A DNA stretch of 54,912 nucleotides from an uncultured Clostridium sp. (GCA_900548455.1 URKQ01000023.1:1-54912), one strand, 5' to 3'; shown: positions 44,628 through 52,993, numbered from the stretch's first letter. The notes: generated by a model from the letters alone, not told the origin. Translations and numbers: made by a program.

Positions 44628-45326
44628 CTACATGTATCTAGGCTTATACTTAACCGTTATATCACAACTATTAGCATTAACCTTTACTGTGTTCAATCCT
44701 GGTTTAAGTCTTGGAAATTCCCACATATCAGTATCTCCAAATTTATTTATACCTTCTTCAATTACTGTTCCATCCTCACCATTAACTATAATCTTTTTAC
44801 CTTGCCTTAAATTTTTAAGTACTATAAGATCTTCAGACAAACCATTGATTTTTAAATCTATTAAATTGATTGAAGGAGTAACTTCTAATATAGCCGGAAC
44901 TATAATGTTACCTTTCACATTAATATTTTTAGCGGATACTTTGTTTAAAGTCTCCTCAATTTCATCATCAAAACTGTATACTAACATCTTAACTGTCATA
45001 ATTTCATTTCCTTTAGATATATAGCTATAACTAGGTGAGTCCGATATAAATCCTTTGTATTTTGTTGTAATATCGTCAAATTTTATTGTTGATACTTGAA
45101 GTTCCTTTATTAAACTACTTTTCATCTTTTCTAATTCATCTGCATTTTTGCATAAAATATCTATTTTCATAGTTAGGGCTTTATAGGTTTTTCGTTCGTC
45201 ATTTATTATTATTGGTTCTAGTAAATTATTGTCCCAATAATTATTAATTTCAAAATCTGAACTACTTATTTCTCTATCCATTAATCTAGCTTTATAATTA
45301 GAACTATCAACACCATTAACCAGCAT
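44628..45326 (-). CDS. Distal tail protein (Dit)
   Basis: The product is 232 aa, the size and place of siphophage Dit proteins: between the tape measure and the tail-tip protein. It has an N-terminal beta domain (KARLMDREISSSDFEINNYW) and a C-terminal one with LKINGLSEDLIVLKNLRQGKKIIVNGEDGTV and PRLKPGLNTVKVNANSCDITVKY, as in pfam05709-type tail proteins. Dit forms the hexameric ring joining the tube to the tip. Its start overlaps the tape-measure stop as TAATG. Confidence 0.9.
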   Translation of the reverse strand: MLVNGVDSSNYKARLMDREISSSDFEINNYWDNNLLEPIIINDERKTYKALTMKIDILCKNADELEKMKSSLIKELQVSTIKFDDITTKYKGFISDSPSYSYISKGNEIMTVKMLVYSFDDEIEETLNKVSAKNINVKGNIIVPAILEVTPSINLIDLKINGLSEDLIVLKNLRQGKKIIVNGEDGTVIEEGINKFGDTDMWEFPRLKPGLNTVKVNANSCDITVKYKPRYM

Positions 45327-47020
45327 TATCTCACCCTCTTTCCAGCAATAGCAAATTTACCATCAACTTTTTGATATGTGTATTCACTTATCTCTTCACT
45401 ATCCATATAATTTTTTACTATGAATACTTCACCATCTTTTATAGGTGTGTTTATTCCATCACTAACACTACCAGTAATCATAGCACTATTAGCGCTTAAT
45501 CCCATGCCAGTTCTTGATACTTCACCATCTACTGCCAATTGCATATGAGACACTATTCCAGATAAACTATTAGTCATATCACCTTCCACATTTTCTGTTT
45601 CTAACTCAAAACCTACTCCAACACCCTGTGCTAGATATTTACCTACTTGATCTCTCATAACTCTCGAAGGTGAGCAAATACCAAAGAAACCTTTAATAGC
45701 ACCAACAACACTATCAGCAAAACCTCCAATAAGATTTATAATCCAATCTTTCATATTTAATATACCTTCCCAAATGCCCATTATTAAATTTTTACCAATA
45801 TTCGGAGCACCAGAAAATATATTTTTAAAAGCATTAATTATATTTTTGCCCAAATTACATGCTATTTCACCAATACTTCCAGCCATACTGCCAATACCTT
45901 GACCAATGAAAGTTATAAAATCTTTCCCCAAGTTCCACCAATTAAACATTCTAAATACATTTACAATAGCAGTGATTATTTGAGGTATATTTTCTATTAA
46001 AGCTGGTATAGCTTCAATTAACCCACGGCCAATTATACAAATCATTTCAAATCCTGCAGCTAATATATCTGGAAATTTATTGGCTATTGCATTACAAAAA
46101 TCGTTTATAATTCTAGGTACATTCTCTATTAGCACAGGTAAGTTATCCATGATCCCTTGAATTAATCCCATTAATAATTGCAATCCAGCATCTATGATTA
46201 AAGGTATATTTGCTATTAATGTATCACAAATGTTAATAACAAGACTTATTATATTAGTTATTAAAGTTGGTAAAGACTCCGCTATACTTGTTATTAACTG
46301 AATCATTAGTTGAAGTCCTATTTCCAAAATCATTGGCAACAGCTCAATAATACCATTTATTAAACTGTTCATTATACTTAGTGCACTCTCTACTATTAAT
46401 GGTAAGTTTTCTTGTATACCGGTAATGAGGGATTGAATAATGTTAATTGCTACTCCTATCATTTGAGGTGCATAGCTTGCTATAGTTTCCAGTATATTTG
46501 CAAAAATTTCTGCAAATGCTCCAATCATTCCGTTTAAACCATCTGTTTTAAAAGTATTACTTAATATATCTATATACCCACTTATGGCCGGCAACACTGT
46601 ATTTTCCATACCATCTATTACTGGCTGTAAAACTTCCATTAATAGCCCTGCAGCGTTACCTTTTAGTGTAGATAACATACCTTCTAATGTAGCGGAATTT
46701 TCTACAGCAAAAGTTCCTAATGTAGAAATCCCATTTGCTGCAATACCTATGCCATCTGTAAATATTTTTAAACTTCCCTTTGCAATACCGCTAAGCTTAC
46801 CATCTAATGCGTCCACATTTTTCTCTGCTTCTTTTGTACTCATATCTACATCTATATTGATTGTATTTTGTGTCGTATTAACAAACTTATTTTGTATCGT
46901 ATTAACAATGTTATTTTCCGTCTTTGTCATGACTTTATTTTCTATTAGATTTATACTTTTATTGTCTATCATATTTATACTTTTGTTATCTATTATACTT
47001 AAATTTTTATTATCTGCCAT
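45326..47020 (-). CDS. Tail tape measure protein
   Basis: The product is 564 aa. The middle is a long, hydrophobic helical array of repeats such as LPLIVESALSIMNSLINGI and LPTLITNIISLVINICDTLI, and then SPSRVMRDQVGKYLAQGVGVG, the end typical of tape measures. The N-terminus carries seven imperfect octapeptide repeats. The length sets tail length; using about 0.15 nm per residue as a rule of thumb gives a short tail of about 85 nm. ATG at 47020 has GGTAGGTGAC upstream; the frame open to 47077 has no ribosome site. Terminator 47075-47110 separates it from the chaperone gene. Confidence 0.93.
   Translation of the reverse strand: MADNKNLSIIDNKSINMIDNKSINLIENKVMTKTENNIVNTIQNKFVNTTQNTINIDVDMSTKEAEKNVDALDGKLSGIAKGSLKIFTDGIGIAANGISTLGTFAVENSATLEGMLSTLKGNAAGLLMEVLQPVIDGMENTVLPAISGYIDILSNTFKTDGLNGMIGAFAEIFANILETIASYAPQMIGVAINIIQSLITGIQENLPLIVESALSIMNSLINGIIELLPMILEIGLQLMIQLITSIAESLPTLITNIISLVINICDTLIANIPLIIDAGLQLLMGLIQGIMDNLPVLIENVPRIINDFCNAIANKFPDILAAGFEMICIIGRGLIEAIPALIENIPQIITAIVNVFRMFNWWNLGKDFITFIGQGIGSMAGSIGEIACNLGKNIINAFKNIFSGAPNIGKNLIMGIWEGILNMKDWIINLIGGFADSVVGAIKGFFGICSPSRVMRDQVGKYLAQGVGVGFELETENVEGDMTNSLSGIVSHMQLAVDGEVSRTGMGLSANSAMITGSVSDGINTPIKDGEVFIVKNYMDSEEISEYTYQKVDGKFAIAGKRVR
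46850..47017 (-). repeat. Seven octapeptide (24-base) tandem repeats in the tape measure
   Basis: Units, in order: ADNKNLSI, IDNKSINM, IDNKSINL, IENKVMTK, TENNIVNT, IQNKFVNT, TQNTINID. The consensus is [IT]-[DEQ]-N-K-x-[IV]-N-x. They form the first 56 residues after Met. Copies 2 and 3 are nearly identical, and later ones drift. Confidence 0.85.
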
Positions 47021-47074
47021 ATTGTCACCTACCTTTCTAAAAATAAATACTAGAAAAACCCATACTTTCCTATA

Positions 47075-47110
47075 CATTAAAAAAGCACCTAGTCTCCTAA
47101 GTGCTTAATA
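47075..47110 (-). terminator. Terminator between chaperone and tape measure
   Basis: AAGCAC-TTAG-GAGA-CTAG-GTGCTT stem followed by TTTTTTAATG on the minus strand. Confidence 0.7.
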
Positions 47111-47120
47111 TTTTTTGGTT

Positions 47121-47723
47121 TTACAATACTTTGCTTAAGTCTCCACCATTTAAAAGAACCTTATTTAATTCCTCAAGTTCTTTTGTTGCATCCATAGACA
47201 TTTTAGGCAATTCATAAATTTTCTTAAGTCCTTTGTAATATTTGCGTTGCTCTTTATCTTTTATCTTTGATAACTCTATACTTCTATATCCCATAATTTT
47301 TACTATCATGTTATCTTCTTTAAGAGCCTTAAACATAGCTTTAAATTTCCACCAATGTAAATAGTTTATATCTTGCAAATCTATGTTGTATTGATATAAA
47401 AATGCAGAATAAATATAATCATCATCGTATTCATAGGAATAAATATTTGCAGCTTTACTAGTTCCTTTGTTATTGTTTTTAGAATCAACTTCATCTTTTC
47501 CACATCTGTAGAACCAAAGCATCTTTTCCATAGCTTCATTTATATTCCCAGGTAATTCTGGATAATATAAATCAAGTGCACTAATAAGCTTTTCCTCATT
47601 ATTCAATTCAACATCTTGCATAAGTAACTCAAATAATATTGATGTTCTAAAATCACAATTTATTTTATATTCTAAGCCGTCTATAGTAACTTTAGTTGGT
47701 AATAAATCAACTAACATATTCAT
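47121..47723 (-). CDS. Gp15-family tail assembly chaperone
   Basis: The product is 200 aa. It matches the Gp15 family: an N-terminal VDLLPTKVTIDGLEYKINCDFR, then the AFLYQYNIDLQDINYLHWWKFKAMF region, then IKDKEQRKYYKGLKKIYELP. Such proteins hold the tape measure during tail assembly. It lies 3 bases before the 47726 gene's stop, so the two are one unit. In this family they often are two separate genes and not a frameshift pair. Confidence 0.88.
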   Translation of the reverse strand: MNMLVDLLPTKVTIDGLEYKINCDFRTSILFELLMQDVELNNEEKLISALDLYYPELPGNINEAMEKMLWFYRCGKDEVDSKNNNKGTSKAANIYSYEYDDDYIYSAFLYQYNIDLQDINYLHWWKFKAMFKALKEDNMIVKIMGYRSIELSKIKDKEQRKYYKGLKKIYELPKMSMDATKELEELNKVLLNGGDLSKVL

Positions 47724-47725
47724 CT

Positions 47726-48067
47726 TTATTTAACTCTTCTTTGTGCTCTATTTTTAGAATACCTACTTCTAAATTTTTCAATTTCTGCATTCTGCTCATT
47801 TAACCCTGCAACAAATTCTTCAAAGGCTTTAATACATACTAATAAATTGGTTTTGTCTCCAAAAATTTTTTTATCGGTGCCTTCACCAAAGATATTATTA
47901 AATAATTGAAAAATAGCATTGCATTGATATTTCATAGCTGTGCTTGTTTTCATTCCTTCACATTGTTCATCTATATGGGCTATGCTATCAATTGCATTTT
48001 CAACCCTTTCCATTACATCACTATCCATTAAATCTATATTTTCAAGTTCTACCCCATTTATTATCAT
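47726..48067 (-). CDS. Small tail assembly chaperone-type protein (DUF6673-like)
   Basis: The product is 113 aa, acidic, with no membrane segment. The sequence MIINGVELENIDLMDSDVMERVENAIDSI and CIKAFEEFVAGLNEQNAEIEKF fits the small helical protein that sits between tail-tube and Gp15 genes in Clostridium and Bacillus siphophages. Its place and size agree with the first of two tail chaperones. The ATG follows GGAGATATTA. The end is basic (SRYSKNRAQRRVK). Confidence 0.78.
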   Translation of the reverse strand: MIINGVELENIDLMDSDVMERVENAIDSIAHIDEQCEGMKTSTAMKYQCNAIFQLFNNIFGEGTDKKIFGDKTNLLVCIKAFEEFVAGLNEQNAEIEKFRSRYSKNRAQRRVK

Positions 48068-48087
48068 GATTAATATCTCCTTCCAAT

Positions 48088-48120
48088 TTAAAATAGAGAG
48101 GTTTTTCCTCTCTATTATGC
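48088..48120 (-). terminator. Terminator after the tail tube gene
   Basis: AATAGAGAGG-AAAAA-CCTCTCTATT, 10-bp perfect stem with TTTTAAATTGG behind it. High transcript levels of the tube gene relative to later tail genes are the usual reason for such a partial stop. Confidence 0.85.
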
Positions 48121-48594
48121 TTTAGGTGTAAATCCTTCTGCAAATGCTTTTGTTGTTGTATCAAATGTTCCTAGCACAGGATCGCTTAATCCTAAGAATG
48201 AACCAGTAATAGTTAATTCACCTTCGTTGTCTTCAAATCCTTCGACTTGTATAGCCACTTTAAATTTTCTAGCTCTGTAACCGCTAGTTTTAGCTTCTTT
48301 ATCTAAATCTACTATTACATATTCAGTTTCTGTATCTGCTCCAGCTTTAAGCATCTCTCCAATCTCTCTTATATGCTCTATTGCCTTATCTGAAACAATT
48401 TGATCTGTGTTAAAAGTAGTTGCCCACTCATATCCTGTAATTGATTGACTAGCACTGCTCTGATTTATATATCGTTTGCTTGTAGCTTGTGCACTTGGCA
48501 TCTCATTTAATTCTGTAAACCCTGTACCAAGTAATTCAAATACCTCTCCCACTTTTAAATAGTTACCTTGTATCATTCTTTTTCTAATTGCCAT
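48115..48594 (-). CDS. Major tail tube protein
   Basis: The product is 159 aa. The N-terminus has a short hydrophobic strand and KVGEVFELLGTGFTELNEMPSAQ, then ITGYEWATTFNTDQIVSDKAIEHIREI and the C-terminal beta part EGFEDNEGELTITGSFLGLSDPVLG, like siphophage tail tube proteins. It forms the hollow tube of the tail. Position upstream of the two chaperones fits. Directly followed by a strong terminator. GGAAG precedes the ATG. Confidence 0.88.
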   Translation of the reverse strand: MAIRKRMIQGNYLKVGEVFELLGTGFTELNEMPSAQATSKRYINQSSASQSITGYEWATTFNTDQIVSDKAIEHIREIGEMLKAGADTETEYVIVDLDKEAKTSGYRARKFKVAIQVEGFEDNEGELTITGSFLGLSDPVLGTFDTTTKAFAEGFTPKA

Positions 48595-48595
48595 A

Positions 48596-49027
48596 TTATC
48601 TACTTCCTTCCATATACTTTAATCTAAGTTCAATTTGAAATTTAGCTGTATCTTCTGTCGCCTCAACAGCATGTCCACTTGTTAGAATTTCAAGCTCTAA
48701 AGGTACTAAGTTACCCTTCAATACTGGTAATAGTCCCTTAATATTGTTTTCTTCAACTTCTTTAGCAAACTTCTCATAAAATCCACTATTATCTATGTTT
48801 GTTAAAACATCGTTACCATATGGTTTCTTTGATGTAAAAACAAACTGATATTGTTTTTCAGATGTCCCATCTACATACTTTTTAAGAATTGACTTACATG
48901 GAATTTCTTTTATTAAATATGTTTCAGAACCATCCTCTACGTAATTCGCATTCACTTTAATTGCATCATTGAAGGTATCAAGACACTTGAATTGTCTTAT
49001 ATAATTTCTTATTGAATTAATTATCAT
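48596..49027 (-). CDS. Tail terminator / minor capsid-type protein
   Basis: The product is 143 aa. The sequence (MIINSIRNYIRQF, LIKEIPCKSILKKYVDGTSEKQYQFVFTSK, LEILTSGHAVEATEDTAKFQIELRLKYME) resembles the small proteins encoded just before tail tubes in Clostridium siphophages and called tail terminator or minor capsid. It starts the tail operon; GGAGGTAAAG lies before the ATG. Upstream, at 49028-49486, no head gene is present. Confidence 0.72.
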   Translation of the reverse strand: MIINSIRNYIRQFKCLDTFNDAIKVNANYVEDGSETYLIKEIPCKSILKKYVDGTSEKQYQFVFTSKKPYGNDVLTNIDNSGFYEKFAKEVEENNIKGLLPVLKGNLVPLELEILTSGHAVEATEDTAKFQIELRLKYMEGSR

Positions 49028-49486
49028 TTTGCTTTACCTCCATAAAATTAAGCTATAGTCTCAACTATGCTTTTCTTCTTATACACTCATATCGTCTCAT
49101 TCCCCAATTTTTCACCTAGTCTTTCTAAACAATAAAAATCATTTATAAATACCTCTATAAATTAACCATAATACTTACCCCCTTAAAAATACTGTGTTAT
49201 ATAATAAAATAACCTAGATGATAGTGTAATTTATGAACCACTATTTCATACTAGATTAATTAATAACCAATATCACATTTTCAGTAAACAAAATAATATG
49301 AGGTATAACTCAAGAAAAGCCAGTTGAATTACTTTAATAACTCAAACCAGCTTAACTTAATACTATTTTATCATGAATATTTAATAGTTGTTGCTCATGT
49401 TTTACTCATGTGTTTATATCATAAACCTAAAAGTTCTATTCCATTACAACCCTTAATCATTTCACTATATTTCTTAAATGCTCCTT
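49028..49486 (-). other. 459-base gene-free stretch where a head module would be expected
   Basis: No long frame on either strand. On the minus strand a terminator-like hairpin (49313-49354) ends the regulator transcript, and the tail-operon promoter should follow it. GTTGCTCATG and TTACTCATG at 49389-49412 are a direct repeat that could be an activator site. Two traces of lost genes are visible: GGGGGTAAGTATT before an ATG that stops after MVNL, and a short frame MRRYECIRRKA. A scar of a deleted head region is my favoured reading. Confidence 0.5.
49313..49354 (-). terminator. Terminator-like hairpin after the sigma-like gene
   Basis: AAGCTGGTTTGA ... TCAACTGGCTT stem, then TTCTTG on the minus strand. 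One bulge and two wobble pairs make it weaker than most here. Confidence 0.5.
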
Positions 49487-49924
49487 TTACATTAACGGCA
49501 TAATTCCCCAAAGTTGTAGCGACAAATTCTTTAATCCATCATTTTTTCTTCTTGTAATAGACGCAAAGCTTAAATGTAGTTCATCTGATATAACCTCATA
49601 GGACTTACCATCAATAAACTTTGCAATTAAAACATCTTTTTCTTCTGAATCTAATTTAGTTAATATTAAATCAATCCTTTCTACTTTAGCTTTAGTTTCC
49701 TTCAATGCCCTTTCTTTTTTATCTCTTCTAACTATTCTATTACATATTTCATCATCTGGAATCTTATAATTACCATGAGGCATACCATTATAATTAATAG
49801 GCTTGTACCCCATTTCATTCAATTCAATGTTTAAATATGCCAATTCACTTTCCATTGATTTAATTGAACCTTTTAGCATCTTATAGTTCTCTAACAACTC
49901 AATTGATTCATTAATATAATTCAT
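49487..49924 (-). CDS. Sigma-70 region 4-like late-gene regulator
   Basis: The product is 145 aa. A helical N-terminus is followed by LTKLDSEEKDVLIAKFIDGKSYEVISDEL and SFASITRRKNDGLKNLSLQL, a helix-turn-helix like region 4 of sigma factors, as in the ArpU/RinA/DUF1492 group of phage late regulators. Such proteins switch on late operons; here the tail operon begins 460 bases downstream. Its presence suggests the tail genes are still under phage-type timing. The ATG follows GGAGTGGGATGA. Confidence 0.83.
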   Translation of the reverse strand: MNYINESIELLENYKMLKGSIKSMESELAYLNIELNEMGYKPINYNGMPHGNYKIPDDEICNRIVRRDKKERALKETKAKVERIDLILTKLDSEEKDVLIAKFIDGKSYEVISDELHLSFASITRRKNDGLKNLSLQLWGIMPLM

Positions 49925-50003
49925 TCATCCCACTCCTTTAAACTTGTACCTATCAATCTGTATATAACCTTATAAATCCGATGAAAGTCTATGTTTACTG
50001 CCC

Positions 50004-50795
50004 CTATTTCAATCTATAATTATTTTCAGTCCCTCTAATCTCTGTTATGAAACCTTTGCACATTTCATAAATTCTACTTCCAACTGCTTCATCAAACTCT
50101 AGTAGTTTGTCCACAGTAAATTCAGTACTAATTATTAACGGCAACCTATTTAAATACCTATAATTGATTAATTCAAATATAATATTTATATCTGTTTCAT
50201 TAATCTTTCCTTTAAAAAGATCATCAATTAAAAGCACTTCTGCCAACTTATATTTACTTATAATCTTTTTATAAGCCTCCTCATCAATTATGTTCTGCTT
50301 AAGTTTGATAACCACATCACGATATGGCATATATATTACTGATATTTGTTTATTTTGAATAAGATTGTTAGCCAGTGCAATAGCTAAATGAGTTTTACCA
50401 CATCCAGGATTTCCACACATCATTATTGAATTAGATCTTTCATCTCTTATAGTATTAAATCTATAATAATAATTTGTAGCCCTATCTCTCATATTCTCAA
50501 TTTCCATATTCCAATTTTTGAAATTCTTAAAACTCTTATCTATGTCATTAATACTAATCCCACTATCTTTCCAAATCTTTTCAACCCTTGCCATTTCTCT
50601 ACATTTGCAATATCTATATACCACATATCCATTTTCATCTTCTGTGGGGATAAATCCAGTATCACAACAAATAGGGCAATTATATAAGTTCCTTAGATGC
50701 CTTTCTTCTTTCTTCATCTGTAAGTTTGATTTCGTCATTTTTGATGAGGTTCGCAAATTTTGTATTATTTCTGCTATCTTCTCTACCTCTTCCAT
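50004..50795 (-). CDS. DnaC-like helicase loader ATPase
   Basis: The product is 263 aa. Cys40/43/63/65 make a zinc-finger-like site (NCPICCDTG ... RYCKC). An AAA+ domain follows with Walker A GNPGCGKTH (128-136) and Walker B VLLIDDLFKG. It resembles phage DnaC/IstB-type loaders. It has a canonical AAGGAGGTGA 6 bases from the ATG, though its first 116 bases lie inside the upstream gene. A replication gene is not needed in a pure tailocin, so it is either a relic or a regulator with a new job. Confidence 0.88.
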   Translation of the reverse strand: MEEVEKIAEIIQNLRTSSKMTKSNLQMKKEERHLRNLYNCPICCDTGFIPTEDENGYVVYRYCKCREMARVEKIWKDSGISINDIDKSFKNFKNWNMEIENMRDRATNYYYRFNTIRDERSNSIMMCGNPGCGKTHLAIALANNLIQNKQISVIYMPYRDVVIKLKQNIIDEEAYKKIISKYKLAEVLLIDDLFKGKINETDINIIFELINYRYLNRLPLIISTEFTVDKLLEFDEAVGSRIYEMCKGFITEIRGTENNYRLK

Positions 50796-51582
50796 TTCTG
50801 TTCACCTCCTTATCCATATAATTACCATCAATTATCTTTACAAAGTTGTTATGACATACAAACCAATCAAAAGTTATTTCAAAATTATTTACCTTACCCA
50901 TTAAAAATTTACTCTTTGATATTTCATCTATTGCCCTAAAGACTTCACCTTCTCCATATTGTTTAAGCCTGGCCCTTAATGAATCATGCCTCTTTGTTCT
51001 TGGTGTAATTTTAGTTAATGTTGAAGTTAATCCTATTGAATTCCATTTCCCAATAATTTGTTGTATTAATTGAGTACTACAAACTACATCTTTAGATATA
51101 GTTCTATCTTCTTCTCTTTCTTCTTCTACATCTTTATATATATCTAAAGCAACGACGTCTGACGAATCGTCGGCCGATGTTGTACTTTCAGCAAGTAATT
51201 TTTGCTTTTTTCTTCTTTCCTTTTGGTAAATTCTATCCCTCTCTTTCCTTTTTTCATAAGCATCTAAAGTTTGATACTTACTCCAATTAGGAATAGTTAT
51301 AACATCACTAATAATTTCAATCATTCCATACTTTTCAAATGTCATTAGTGCCAATCTAACTGTATTTAAATCACGCCTAAATATGGTTGCGATCATTTCA
51401 TCCGTGTATGCTATTCTATCATTTAAGGTAAATACTCCATTATTATTATTTTTTCCAGCTAAACAAAGAAGTTTAAACCAAACAACTAAAATACTATCGG
51501 CACTTGGAAGACTTTCTATTAATAGAATTTTTTCATCATCAAATATATCTGTTACAATCTTTATCCACTTTACATCTGCCAT
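50680..51582 (-). CDS. Phage replisome organiser (DnaD-like)
   Basis: The product is 300 aa. The N-terminus matches the phage replisome organiser N-domain: MADVKWIKIVTDIFDDEKI, then PSADSILVVWFKLLCLAGK and ALMTFEKYGMIEI, a winged-helix with DNA-binding use. The middle is very charged (KRKERDRIYQKERRKKQKL), followed by a DnaB/DnaD-type end (RDSLRARLKQYGEGEV, FLMGKVNNFEITFDWFVC). ATG at 51582 has GGAGG upstream. Overlap with the helicase-loader gene is 116 bases, unusually large. Confidence 0.85.
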   Translation of the reverse strand: MADVKWIKIVTDIFDDEKILLIESLPSADSILVVWFKLLCLAGKNNNNGVFTLNDRIAYTDEMIATIFRRDLNTVRLALMTFEKYGMIEIISDVITIPNWSKYQTLDAYEKRKERDRIYQKERRKKQKLLAESTTSADDSSDVVALDIYKDVEEEREEDRTISKDVVCSTQLIQQIIGKWNSIGLTSTLTKITPRTKRHDSLRARLKQYGEGEVFRAIDEISKSKFLMGKVNNFEITFDWFVCHNNFVKIIDGNYMDKEVNRNGRGREDSRNNTKFANLIKNDEIKLTDEERRKASKELI

Positions 51583-51648
51583 CACATAACCTCCAACCCT
51601 GTTAAATGCTATAAGTATTTTTATTACTTTACTTAAATTTTTTACTCC

Positions 51649-51861
51649 TTATCCTTTTATATTTAAATCCTTAAATATATCATCAGTAGTACATTCATAA
51701 GTATTAGCAAGTCTTTTAATTAATTGTGCAGATGGGTTTGTCCAACCTTGCTCTAATTTATAAAATGTACTTTTACTTATTCTTAATTTTTCTAGTAAAG
51801 GCTTAGTTATCTCTTCATAACCAGCATTTACTCTCCTCATTTTTATTGGTGTAATTTTCAC
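51649..51861 (-). CDS. Small helix-turn-helix protein (Cro-like)
   Basis: The product is 70 aa and almost wholly an XRE-type HTH: MRRVNAGYEEITKPLLEKLRISKSTFYKLEQGWTNPSAQ with LIKRLANTYECTTDDI. It is divergent from the repressor at 52096 and faces it across an operator region, the classic CI/Cro arrangement. It likely represses repressor transcription or opens the early genes. Confidence 0.85.
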   Translation of the reverse strand: MKITPIKMRRVNAGYEEITKPLLEKLRISKSTFYKLEQGWTNPSAQLIKRLANTYECTTDDIFKDLNIKG

Positions 51862-51945
51862 CTTATCTTCACCTTTCTTTCCTATAAGATTAATTTACTA
51901 TATTGAGTGATTCTTTTGTCTTGGTATATTTATATTATGTCATTA

Positions 51946-52010
51946 AAACCGACATATGTAAAAAGGTCAACAGTCAGTAAAAGCGTCTATTTTTCTATTT
52001 ATGTCGGTAT
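51946..52010. promoter_or_regulatory. Operator region between divergent HTH genes
   Basis: ACCGACATA at 51948-51956 and its inverted copy TATGTCGGT at 52000-52008 sit 43 bases apart. They lie in the 234-base gap between the Cro-like and repressor genes. This layout suggests two repressor half-sites or two operators. The rest of the gap shows nothing I can identify beyond promoter-like AT-rich runs. Confidence 0.65.
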
Positions 52011-52095
52011 TACTTTACTTTACTTAAAAATTCTTAATTTTTATATTGATTTTGTCAGTAATTATGATAAGATTATCTTGTGAGGTGAATTTGTT

Positions 52096-52530
52096 ATGTT
52101 AGGTGATAAAGTTAAACTGTTAAGAAAGCAAAACAAGGTTACACAACAAGAACTAGCTGAGGCCTTGGAACTGAGTCGTTCTACAATAGGTATGATTGAA
52201 GCAAATAAACAAGGTGCTAGCAATGACACATTAAAAAAGCTATCTAATTTCTTTGGCACTACTGTAGATTATCTTCTTTCAGATGATGAAGAAAATAATA
52301 ATTTAAAAAATGTACAAATATCTAAAAAAGCTGAAAGAGACATAAAAAAAGCTCTTAGTGAAACACTAGAGCAATTAGAAAACTCTCAAGATGGACTTAT
52401 GTTTGATGGCGAACCTATAGATGATGAAACTAGAGAGTTATTGCGATTAAGTTTAGAAAACTCCATGAAGCTAGCGAAACAAATTGCGAAAGTCAAATAT
52501 ACTCCAAACAAGTATAAAGATAAAGAATAG
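52096..52530 (+). CDS. XRE-family phage repressor (CI-like)
   Basis: The product is 144 aa. Residues about 5-60 are the HTH: KLLRKQNKVTQQELAEALELSRSTIGMIEANKQG, then LKKLSNFFGTTVDYLL. The short C-terminal part is charged and helical with no LexA-type peptidase domain. Such repressors are cleaved or inactivated through the ImmA/IrrE protease, which is encoded by the next gene. The pair is the DNA-damage-sensing switch seen in ICEBs1 and many Firmicute prophages. GAGGTGAA precedes the ATG. Confidence 0.9.
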   Translation: MLGDKVKLLRKQNKVTQQELAEALELSRSTIGMIEANKQGASNDTLKKLSNFFGTTVDYLLSDDEENNNLKNVQISKKAERDIKKALSETLEQLENSQDGLMFDGEPIDDETRELLRLSLENSMKLAKQIAKVKYTPNKYKDKE

Positions 52531-52552
52531 CATCATTGGGGGAATGGGGATA

Positions 52553-52993
52553 ATGAAAGTTTATATAAAAAATGAAGTTAACAAGCTCGTAAAAAAATAT
52601 AGGACTAATAATCCATTTGAAATTGCAAAGGGTGAAAACATTATTATCTTATATGAAAATTTAGGTAGCATTAATGGTTATTATAATAAATATGCTAGAC
52701 AAAAATTTATTCATATTAACGAAAATCTAGATCCTGTAATGCAAATGACAACCTGTGCCCATGAGTTAGGTCATGCTCATATTCACCCTAATTCAAATAC
52801 ACCATTCTTTAGAAAAAACTCTTTTTATTCTATAAATAAGCTAGAAAAACAAGCTAATTATTTCAGTGCTCAATTATTAATAGATGAAAATAGGCTTGAT
52901 CCTTGTTTGCTAATGTTGTATTCTATTGAGCAGCTTGCATCTTTCTACAATCTTCCTTTAGAGTTAATTAAACTTAAATTCGAGTTAAATTAA
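52553..52993 (+). CDS. ImmA/IrrE-family metallopeptidase
   Basis: The product is 146 aa with the zinc site CAHELGHAHIHP (His70, Glu71, His74). ImmA proteins cut the repressor when DNA damage or quorum signals occur, releasing the element's genes. ATG at 52553 has GGGGGA at about 10 bases; the ATG at 52544 is also possible, and the longer frame to 52484 overlaps the repressor gene. Close to the repressor and transcribed with it. A terminator follows at 53057-53093. Confidence 0.9.
   Translation: MKVYIKNEVNKLVKKYRTNNPFEIAKGENIIILYENLGSINGYYNKYARQKFIHINENLDPVMQMTTCAHELGHAHIHPNSNTPFFRKNSFYSINKLEKQANYFSAQLLIDENRLDPCLLMLYSIEQLASFYNLPLELIKLKFELN

Noticed and set aside
46850..47017. CRISPR-like array in the 24-base repeats
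   Set aside because: The repeats are in-frame coding units without spacers.
46584..47108. Plus-strand 174-codon frame opposite the tape measure
   Set aside because: Ser/Leu/Phe-rich composition typical of the antisense of a helical, repetitive gene; no start signal.
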